From assembly GCA_018818145.1 (NCBI GenBank), contig JAHIST010000006.1, positions 1-38,261 of the forward strand: a stretch of 38,261 nucleotides of DNA, read 5' to 3'. Numbering within the stretch: position 1 is the first letter of the stretch; each line of letters starts with the position of its first letter. The translations under genes and the position numbers were made by a program. Origin of the DNA: Patescibacteria group bacterium. GTDB lineage: Bacteria > Patescibacteriota > Minisyncoccia > Portnoybacterales > GWB1-42-6. Shown piece by piece: positions 33,091-38,261 of this stretch. The notes below the pieces were generated by a model. That model saw nothing but the letters and a program-made list of their open reading frames with translations, made no database searches and had not been told where the DNA came from.

Positions 33091-33094
33091 GAAT

Positions 33095-35149
33095 TTATTT
33101 TATTAGATTAAGAAACTCCTCTTCTCCTATTATTTTAACACCCAAATCCCTCGCTTTATCATACTTTGACCCCGGCTCCGCGCCTGCCACCACCAAGTCG
33201 GTTTTAGCCGAAACAGAAGAGGAAACATCGCCGCCTCGCTCCCGTATCAATTGCTTGGCCTGCTCGCGGGACAAGCTTTCCAGCTCACCGGTTAAAACAA
33301 TGGTTAGGCCTTTAAGCGTCTGATTTTTCTTTTTAATTTTCGGATTGATAATTTTAACCGCTTTAAGCAGGCGAGCCAAGAGTTTTTGATTTTTGGCGCT
33401 GGTAAACCACTCATAAATACTTTTGGCAACAACCTCGCCGATATTGGCAATTGAGCTTAACTCATTTATACTTGCTTGCGCCAATTTATGAATGCCGCCA
33501 AAATGATTGGCTAAATCTACTGCCGTTTCCTCGCCCACGTGCAAAATGCCAAGCGCGTTGATAAATTTTGTCAGCGGAACTTCACGGCTTTTATCAATCG
33601 CTTCAATCAAATTTTGGGTTGCTTTTTCCGCAAAGCGTTCCAGCGGCACCAAATCCCCTTCTGCCAAATCATAGATGTCCGCTGGATCGCGCACCAGGCC
33701 TTCCCTCATCAGCTGATCAATGATTTTCCCGCCCAAGCCCTCAATATCCATCGCGCCTTTGGAAACAAAATGAATCAGATTGCGGCGGCTCACGGCAAAG
33801 CAATTTTTATTGGCGCAACGGTGCGCCACTTCACCCTCGGCCCTTACCACGCGACCGCCGCACATCGGACAGGTTTTTGGCATCTGAAACTTTTTTTCTT
33901 TGCCGGTGCGGAGTTTGGGCAAAACTTTAATGATGTCGGGAATCACATCGCCGGCTCGCCGGACGATCACCGTATCGCCAATTTTCAAATTCAGCCGCCT
34001 GATTTCATCTTCGTTATGAAGCGTGGCGCGCGCCACCGTAACGCCGCCGACATTAACCGGTTCTAAAACAGCTACCGGCGTCAGGATGCCGGTCCGGCCG
34101 ACCTGCAAAATTATATCTTCAACAATAGTTGTTGCCTCTTTGCCGGAAAATTTGTAAGCCTGCATCCAGCGGGGCGCCTTGCCCACCACGCCCAATTTTT
34201 TATGGAGATTGAGATTATTTACAACTACCACCACCCCATCGCACTCAAAAGGCAGATTTTCTCGCTGCCTCACCCAGCGCTCATGAAATTTCATGACGGC
34301 TGACAAATCTTTGCTATATTGGTTTTGGAAAATAGTTTTAAAACCAATGGCTTTGGCAATTTTATGCTCTTGCCCATGAGTCTCCTGCCCCAAATCAGAA
34401 ATCAATGCATACACATAAAAATCAAGTTGGCGCTCGGCGGTTATTTTGGAATCAAGCTGACGGATTGAGCCGGCCGCGCCGTTCCGAGGGTTAGCCAGAA
34501 GCGGCTTGCCTTCTTTTTTATACTGCCGGTTAAGCGCCTCAAAAACTTTTTTGGTCATTACCGCCTCGCCCCGTATTTCAACCTTGCCGCTCTTAACTGC
34601 CGCCAAAATTTTTTTAATCTGCCCCGTGCCAAAACCTTCTTTTTCCAGTTCCGCTTCGGTCGGCAGGCGCAGACGCAAAGGAATAGATTGAATTGTTTTT
34701 AAATTCTGCGTCACGTCCTCCCCTGTTTTGCCGTCGCCCCGCGTGGCGCCGCGCGTAAAAACTCCATTTTCATAAATTAAAGAAGCGGCCAAACCATCCA
34801 GTTTTAATTCACAAAAATAATCCAGCTTGGCGTTTGGAACTAATTTTTGAATCCGCTCCTGCCAGGCCTTAATTTCTTCTTCGCCAAAAGCGTCGTTTAG
34901 CGAAAGCATCGGCACGACATGTTCAACTTTTTTGAATTCGTCCAACGGCTCCCCGCCCACCCGCTGGGTCGGTGAATCGGATGTAATTAAATCAGGGTGT
35001 TTTAACTCCAACTCTTCCAGCTCATTTTTAAGCGTATCAAAAGCCGCGTCGGAAATATCCAATTTATCCAAAACGTGATACATGTAACGATGGCTGTTTA
35101 TTTCCTCTTTGAGTTTTTCAATCCGCTGTTTGGCCTCTGCTTTATTCAT
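33095..35149 (-). CDS. ligA: NAD-dependent DNA ligase
   Basis: 684 residues, normal length. It seals nicks in replication and repair using NAD. Domain Ia (HRYMYHVLDKLDISDAAFD), nucleotidyltransferase with the adenylated K116 in CELKLDGLAAS and EIRGEAVM, OB fold (YKFSGKEATT), zinc finger (CPMCGGR...CANKNC), HhH repeats and a C-terminal BRCT (LTGELESLSREQAKQLIRER). Near-consensus promoter upstream at 35169-35197. Confidence 0.97.
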   Translation of the reverse strand: MNKAEAKQRIEKLKEEINSHRYMYHVLDKLDISDAAFDTLKNELEELELKHPDLITSDSPTQRVGGEPLDEFKKVEHVVPMLSLNDAFGEEEIKAWQERIQKLVPNAKLDYFCELKLDGLAASLIYENGVFTRGATRGDGKTGEDVTQNLKTIQSIPLRLRLPTEAELEKEGFGTGQIKKILAAVKSGKVEIRGEAVMTKKVFEALNRQYKKEGKPLLANPRNGAAGSIRQLDSKITAERQLDFYVYALISDLGQETHGQEHKIAKAIGFKTIFQNQYSKDLSAVMKFHERWVRQRENLPFECDGVVVVVNNLNLHKKLGVVGKAPRWMQAYKFSGKEATTIVEDIILQVGRTGILTPVAVLEPVNVGGVTVARATLHNEDEIRRLNLKIGDTVIVRRAGDVIPDIIKVLPKLRTGKEKKFQMPKTCPMCGGRVVRAEGEVAHRCANKNCFAVSRRNLIHFVSKGAMDIEGLGGKIIDQLMREGLVRDPADIYDLAEGDLVPLERFAEKATQNLIEAIDKSREVPLTKFINALGILHVGEETAVDLANHFGGIHKLAQASINELSSIANIGEVVAKSIYEWFTSAKNQKLLARLLKAVKIINPKIKKKNQTLKGLTIVLTGELESLSREQAKQLIRERGGDVSSSVSAKTDLVVAGAEPGSKYDKARDLGVKIIGEEEFLNLIK

Positions 35150-35168
35150 AGCTTATTTTTGCACCTTT

Positions 35169-35197
35169 ATTATATATAAAAAAAAGGTGGCTGACAA
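35169..35197 (-). promoter_or_regulatory. Promoter of ligA
   Basis: TTGTCA (35197-35192), 17-bp spacer, TATAAT (35174-35169) on the minus strand. Confidence 0.75.
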
Positions 35198-35203
35198 CAA
35201 AAA

Positions 35204-35220
35204 ACCGCCCAAAAGCGGCT
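35204..35220 (-). terminator. Terminator of the pseudopilin operon
   Basis: AGCCGC/GGCGG-type stem followed by TTTTTTGTTG on the minus strand. Confidence 0.75.
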
Positions 35221-35253
35221 TTTTAGTTCGCACTAAATCCAAAGTTTAGTTTT

Positions 35254-35631
35254 CTACCAATCTACTTGTATTTTCCGCTTTGTCTGGGAAAAAATACCGC
35301 TTGACTGAATTTGTTGATTGGTGATTCTTGTGGCAGAAACAGCAGCGCCGTTGCTTAAAGAATAATTAACCGTGCCGCCCACATTAGCGCATCCGCCCGA
35401 GGTTTTTCTGGCTTCGTACAAACACTGTTCCGCTCCGGCGTCGGCCGCATAAAACGCGGGGATGGAATTAGCGATTCCCCGGGACATTTTTATTTCAAAA
35501 AGCATAATGCTGGCCACGACCAAAGCAATCAAAAATATAATCATCATCACAAAAAAGGACATCAAAATAGCTGCGGCCCCGCGCTGGCAATTGAAAATTG
35601 AAAATTGAAAATTGAAAATTTTATGGTGCAT
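35254..35631 (-). CDS. PilX-like minor pilin with repeat-encoded leader
   Basis: 125 residues. The leader (1-18) ends at QRG and is followed by AAAILMSFFVMMIIFLIALVV, the membrane helix, then AFYAADAGAEQCLYEAR, typical of PilX/type IV minor pilins. ATG 35631 is chosen; it overlaps the end of the upstream pilin gene by 11 nt. Leader codons 5-14 (IFNFQFSIFN) are made of a TTGAAAA heptamer tandem repeat (35589-35622), so unit gain or loss would shift the frame. It lacks the Glu5 of major pilins. It may start or prime pilus assembly. Confidence 0.75.
   Translation of the reverse strand: MHHKIFNFQFSIFNCQRGAAAILMSFFVMMIIFLIALVVASIMLFEIKMSRGIANSIPAFYAADAGAEQCLYEARKTSGGCANVGGTVNYSLSNGAAVSATRITNQQIQSSGIFSQTKRKIQVDW
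35589..35622. repeat. Heptanucleotide tandem repeat in a pilin leader
   Basis: Four AATTGAA units plus a partial one, within the first 14 codons of the PilX-like gene. Confidence 0.85.
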
Positions 35632-36181
35632 ATTGCCTTGAAGAAATAGTTGTCTGTAAATTAACTTGTACTTGCTGCGTAAGAATCGTTGTTTTATTTT
35701 TAACATTCATCGTCACTGTCACTCTGGCTTGCTCCGTAGCAGCTATATTAATCCAAAAAGAACCGGTTATTTCCACTTCATCTGGCGTCAATTCTACCGG
35801 AAGTACGCCTACTGTGCAGCCGGCCCCACTCGTGACCTCTCGCGTTACGACCGTACCAGAAAAGGCATATGTGACATAGCAATCTTTTGAGTTTTTAATG
35901 TTAATAGAGGCCGAGGGGCCGCCGGCGCCGGTGAGAACATCACTCATCCTGATTTCCTTGCTCATTGATTCCAAAACGAAACGTGCTGCATCCAGGGCGT
36001 TTTGCCGGCCAAAAAGCCGCTTAACCCCCCCCATACCGGCCGAGAAAATTTGCGCAACAACAACAATAACAATCAAAAAAATAGCCATAGCGATTAGAAT
36101 TTCAAGCAAAGTAAACCCGGACCGCACAGAGCCGGATGTGGGGCTACACGAAGCTTCTTTATTTTTTTCTGGTAGCGTCAT
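35621..36181 (-). CDS. PilW/PulJ-like type IV pseudopilin
   Basis: 186 residues from ATG 36181 (AGGAGTG upstream). The prepilin peptidase site is SG22|FTLLE, with Glu at +5, then LIAMAIFLIVIVVVAQIF, and ARFVLESMSKEIRMSD, typical of PilW/GspJ-type minor pilins. The globular part has Cys pair C-C (SKDCYVTYAF, GAGCTV). It overlaps the next gene by 11 nt, so the two are translationally coupled. Confidence 0.8.
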   Translation of the reverse strand: MTLPEKNKEASCSPTSGSVRSGFTLLEILIAMAIFLIVIVVVAQIFSAGMGGVKRLFGRQNALDAARFVLESMSKEIRMSDVLTGAGGPSASINIKNSKDCYVTYAFSGTVVTREVTSGAGCTVGVLPVELTPDEVEITGSFWINIAATEQARVTVTMNVKNKTTILTQQVQVNLQTTISSRQYAP

Positions 36182-36228
36182 AGATTTTTTCACTCCTATG
36201 TAACAAAAAACATAAAACATGTAACAGA

Positions 36229-36588
36229 TTATTTATTTTCTAAATTTTTAATTGTTTTCCATAACATCGCGCCTATCTCCTCGGCCAAGTTTATGGCTTT
36301 TTGATAAATTATCATTTCCATATATTCTTCTTTCAAAGAAAAGTATAAAAGATATTTGCATTCCTTCAATGAACCGTAAGAAATTTCCAAAAAATTTAGT
36401 AAAACTAATTTCTTTCTGCGCGCATAACCTTCAATATAATTTAAAATTACAGACAAGGCCGCACGTCTTAGCTGAGAGACTACGCCATATAATTCCTCTC
36501 TGGGAAATCGCTTGGTTATTTGATAAATTAAATGAACAAACTCATCCATCTTTAGTTTTAAATTATCGTGAAAAGGTCTTTTTTCCAT
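36229..36588 (-). CDS. Four-helix-bundle protein (23S rRNA IVS-type family)
   Basis: 119 residues. FVHLIYQITKRFPREELYGV, SQLRRAALSVILNYIEGYAR and FLEISYGSLKECKYLLYFS are the hallmark of the IVS/S23 four-helix-bundle family. Members include proteins in rRNA intervening sequences and the Avd accessory proteins of diversity-generating retroelements. No reverse transcriptase is in the window. It lies inside the pilin operon between the PilV- and PilW-like genes, on the same strand. Function unknown; it may be a mobile insertion. Confidence 0.85.
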   Translation of the reverse strand: MEKRPFHDNLKLKMDEFVHLIYQITKRFPREELYGVVSQLRRAALSVILNYIEGYARRKKLVLLNFLEISYGSLKECKYLLYFSLKEEYMEMIIYQKAINLAEEIGAMLWKTIKNLENK

Positions 36589-36606
36589 CCTTCTGTTTTC
36601 TGTTCT

Positions 36607-36648
36607 GTTATATGTTATATGTTATATGTTATATGTTATATGTTATAT
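36607..36648. repeat. Heptanucleotide tandem repeat
   Basis: Six perfect GTTATAT units, in the gap between the PilV-like stop and the four-helix-bundle start, 19 nt upstream of that start. Confidence 0.95.
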
Positions 36649-36654
36649 GGTCTT

Positions 36655-37257
36655 TCATCTCCAATTCCAAAACATATCCTCAACTATGATGCTCTGGGTC
36701 TGGTTACGATCGCTCCAGGTCACGCGAGAGACAACTCTTAGCTGATTGTCGGAAAATTTGGTTAAAATAATTTCCCGCTTAAAGGGAGTATCAGCTCCGG
36801 AATCATAGCTATAAAGACCCGTCCCCGCGTCAAATTTTAAAAAATTATTCTGGAGAGCGCCAAAACTATTGCTATTGTACTGCACAGAATAACTATTAGT
36901 CCCGGCCGGAATGCCTGCATGCCAAACATCCCAAGTTCCCAGGTCTATCACAAAAGCAACATCTCTCATATTTTTGACAACTTCAATCCCCTCTTGCGCT
37001 AAATTAGCGGCAATCAGGCGCTGGGCGCTGCTGTTGCCGGCATAGGTGCTCCGGCTAACCAATAAAAGCGCGACCACCAGGCCCATAATAATAATAAAAA
37101 TAGCCACCATTACTTCCAGCAGGCTAAAGCCTGCAGCGCGGAACCACGCGGAATTCACCCCGTTAGATGAACGAGCTCTATAAGCTCTATCTATCGGGGT
37201 AAGCGCGGAACCACGCGGAATTTCTGTAGCATCTTTTTTAATGTGTCTCAAAAACAT
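36655..37257 (-). CDS. PilV-like type IV pseudopilin with repeat-extended leader
   Basis: 200 residues. The processing site is AAG43|FSLLE (Glu +5), followed by VMVAIFIIIMGLVVALLLV and AQEGIEVVKNMRD, typical of PilV/GspI-like proteins. The leader before the site is 43 residues, much longer than the usual 6-25. Residues about 12-41 are encoded by two family E units and a family B palindrome between them (37135-37222). The frame is preserved. ATG 37257 is the best start seen. Confidence 0.8.
   Translation of the reverse strand: MFLRHIKKDATEIPRGSALTPIDRAYRARSSNGVNSAWFRAAGFSLLEVMVAIFIIIMGLVVALLLVSRSTYAGNSSAQRLIAANLAQEGIEVVKNMRDVAFVIDLGTWDVWHAGIPAGTNSYSVQYNSNSFGALQNNFLKFDAGTGLYSYDSGADTPFKREIILTKFSDNQLRVVSRVTWSDRNQTQSIIVEDMFWNWR
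37135..37222. repeat. Family B palindrome flanked by 21-bp direct repeats in the PilV leader
   Basis: A 21-bp perfect repeat (AGCGCGGAACC...) at 37135-37155 and 37202-37222 flanks a family B palindrome at 37157-37200. Inserted unit 46 bp. Similar in layout to the 23-bp duplication at the tRNA-fMet. Confidence 0.8.
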
Positions 37258-37259
37258 TT

Positions 37260-37382
37260 TTGCTTCCGCGTAGTTCTGCGAGAGGAAATACGATAATTAA
37301 ACTTCCTGTCGCTAACTACGAAGAATTTTAAAAACGGTAACGGGCGGAAATGAGTTCTGCGTCGTTCCGCGGTTACTGGATA
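37260..37382. repeat. Family E repeats between FimT- and PilV-like genes
   Basis: TTCCGCGTAGTTCTGCG and TTCTGCGTCGTTCCGCG words flank an unrelated core. The left unit (minus strand) begins at the FimT stop (TAACCGCGGAAC). Confidence 0.6.
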
Positions 37383-37882
37383 TCAATTTTCCCGCCCGCC
37401 TCAACTATAATTTGCCGACTATAACTGCCGTTGGTCAAAGTAAAAACCAAAGAGCCGGAAGACGCGCCATTAAGAAAGGTTGTCGGATCGGGCGGGATAA
37501 AATAAACATCGCTGTTAACCGGGCTTATTGTTACGCCGGCGGGCAAAAAAATGGAATCTAAAATCGTGCTGGCTCCCCCCGAATAACGCCTACTGCCGGA
37601 ATCATGGTGAAAGAAAAGATATGAATTAGATGAATTAGTATTTATTCCGTAGCCCCGGGGGCTGGGAGCTGCTCCAAGGTCCATAGGCGCCAGCGCCAAA
37701 TTCTGCGCTCGCCGCAAATCCGCCGCCATTCTTTGAACAGCCGAATCTACCGCATATCTTTTTTGCCCTTCGCGATAGTTAGCTATGGTCAAAACGGACA
37801 ACAAGGCAATAATAAAAATAACCACCAGTAGCTCGACAAGAGTGAACCCTTTTAAACTAAATGGAAGCCTACTGTTTACCAT
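37373..37882 (-). CDS. FimT/GspH-like type IV pseudopilin
   Basis: 169 residues. The prepilin site is LKG12|FTLVE (Glu +5), followed by the helix LLVVIFIIALLSVLTIA and AVQRMAADLRRAQNLAL, typical of FimT/GspH minor pilins. Globular beta part with GGASTILDSIFLPAG. It is the first pilin gene of the operon. Its promoter candidate (37891-37919) would start at or beside ATG 37882. Confidence 0.85.
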   Translation of the reverse strand: MVNSRLPFSLKGFTLVELLVVIFIIALLSVLTIANYREGQKRYAVDSAVQRMAADLRRAQNLALAPMDLGAAPSPRGYGINTNSSNSYLFFHHDSGSRRYSGGASTILDSIFLPAGVTISPVNSDVYFIPPDPTTFLNGASSGSLVFTLTNGSYSRQIIVEAGGKIDIQ

Positions 37883-37890
37883 TAAGATAA

Positions 37891-37919
37891 ATTATGCCTT
37901 TGTTAAACTGACAGCTCAA
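37891..37919 (-). promoter_or_regulatory. Promoter of the pseudopilin operon
   Basis: TTGAGC (37919-37914), 17-bp spacer, CATAAT (37896-37891). Only 8 nt lie between the -10 box and the ATG, so the mRNA may be leaderless. Confidence 0.5.
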
Positions 37920-37956
37920 TAAATCCTGAAGAAAAAGTCTTTAATCAGATTATTTC

Positions 37957-37998
37957 TGCGTAATTCTGCGTCTTAGTTCTGCGTTTGTTCCACGGTTT
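37957..37998. repeat. Family E repeat beside MITE-like copy 2
   Basis: TTCTGCG words at 10-13-bp steps end TTCCACGGTTTA, just before the terminal repeat of the element at 38000. Confidence 0.55.
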
Positions 37999-37999
37999 A

Positions 38000-38137
38000 C
38001 CCCCACACCTAATCAGGAATGTTTTTAGTTAATAAGAGATTTCTTCTTTTGATATTTTTTCATCTTTTAAGATAGCATAAAACTTTATTTTATGAATCCC
38101 GCCAGGCGGGATTCATTTTCTTGATTAGGTGTGGGGG
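38000..38137. mobile_element. MITE-like element, copy 2
   Basis: 138 bp. Ends CCCCCACACCTAATCA and TTGATTAGGTGTGGGGG. Internal hairpin ATGAATCCCGCC/GGCGGGATTCAT at 38092-38116, as in copy 1 at 23495-23638. There is no ORF. The core is diverged. Confidence 0.75.
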
Positions 38138-38141
38138 CTTT

Positions 38142-38261
38142 CTACGGCGCCACCTCTTTCCATTTAGGCAAGGTTGAACCAACCTGCACCGAATCAGCAA
38201 AAGGAGGGCAAGAGAAGCCGCTCGCGTCGGTTACCGACAGGGTTATAATTTTGCCGCCGCT
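38142..38261 (-). CDS. C-terminal end of a PKD/Ig-like surface protein (partial)
   Basis: The last 39 codons, open to the right edge. GGKIITLSVTDASGFSCPP resembles the final strands of a PKD domain (VTLTVTDxxG). It ends STLPKWKEVAP. It lies upstream of the pseudopilin operon on the same strand, with a MITE-like element between, so it may belong to the pilus or surface locus. Confidence 0.6.
   Translation of the reverse strand, partial: SGGKIITLSVTDASGFSCPPFADSVQVGSTLPKWKEVAP

Noticed and set aside
33539-34066. Plus-strand ORF of 175 codons
   Set aside because: It is antisense to the conserved ligA OB, zinc-finger and HhH regions and has no supporting features.
36607-36648. Possible CRISPR-like array
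   Set aside because: The units are 7 bp, directly joined, with no spacers and no cas genes nearby.

Overview
The window looks like chromosomal DNA of a Patescibacteria (CPR) bacterium, most likely a Parcubacteria-type lineage. This is inferred from compact single-domain housekeeping enzymes (ThrRS without a TGS domain, short PheT without its OB domain), rplK not followed by rplA, an archaeal-type ThyA, type IV pseudopilins, small GIY-YIG genes, and very many palindromic repeats. TGA is used as a stop (ends at 1037 and 5552), so this is not the Gly-TGA code of Gracilibacteria.

Layout. 1-5552: rnhB (partial), a degenerate HEPN-like membrane protein, dnaE, an HD phosphohydrolase. 5553-8626: a T-box leader, an antisense zinc-ribbon gene, thrS, and a GIY-YIG nuclease gene bounded by 27-bp inverted repeats. 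8654-14066: an unknown small gene, a PMT-type mannosyltransferase, a Gmad2-like lipo/membrane protein, miaB, a membrane protein and miaA. 14086-21684 (minus strand): gatB, folD, glyA, a P-loop kinase, dCMP deaminase, archaeal-type thymidylate synthase and a dUTPase-dCMP deaminase fusion. Together these make dUMP, supply methylene-THF and methylate dUMP to dTMP. 21803-29357: a 35-codon ORF, rplK-nusG-secE, gyrB, pheT-pheS and a membrane protein. 29478-30452: a tRNA cluster in which an intact tRNA-Asp lies inside an interrupted second tRNA, and a GIY-YIG gene is inserted in a tRNA-fMet. 30533-35149: a HEPN-like protein, gatA, gatC, ligA. 35204-38261: a pseudopilin operon (FimT, PilV, PilW, PilX types) with a four-helix-bundle gene in the middle, and the tail of a PKD-like protein.

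The most unusual property is the density and placement of small repeats. I labelled them by eye. A: TGTCATTCCCGC-type palindrome. B: CCCCGTTAGAT/ATCTAACGGGG. C: CCCGCC..GCTAAAGCT..GGCGGG. D: GTCCCGAAAA..GAGGATCC. E: CCGCGGAAC/GTTCCGCG. There is also a ~140-bp element with terminal inverted repeats, a ~150-bp structured repeat, and AT-rich arrays with 7-bp spacing. Copies lie in frame inside rnhB, the PMT gene, miaA, miaB, gatB, thrS, gatA and two pilin leaders, and also inside a T-box leader and tRNA genes. Both GIY-YIG genes sit inside such structures: one has family A arms as its ends, the other is flanked by a 23-bp duplication of its tRNA target. My central hypothesis is that the GIY-YIG nucleases mobilise, or once mobilised, the palindromic elements, by analogy with REP/RAYT systems and Rickettsia palindromic elements. 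This is inference from sequence layout only.
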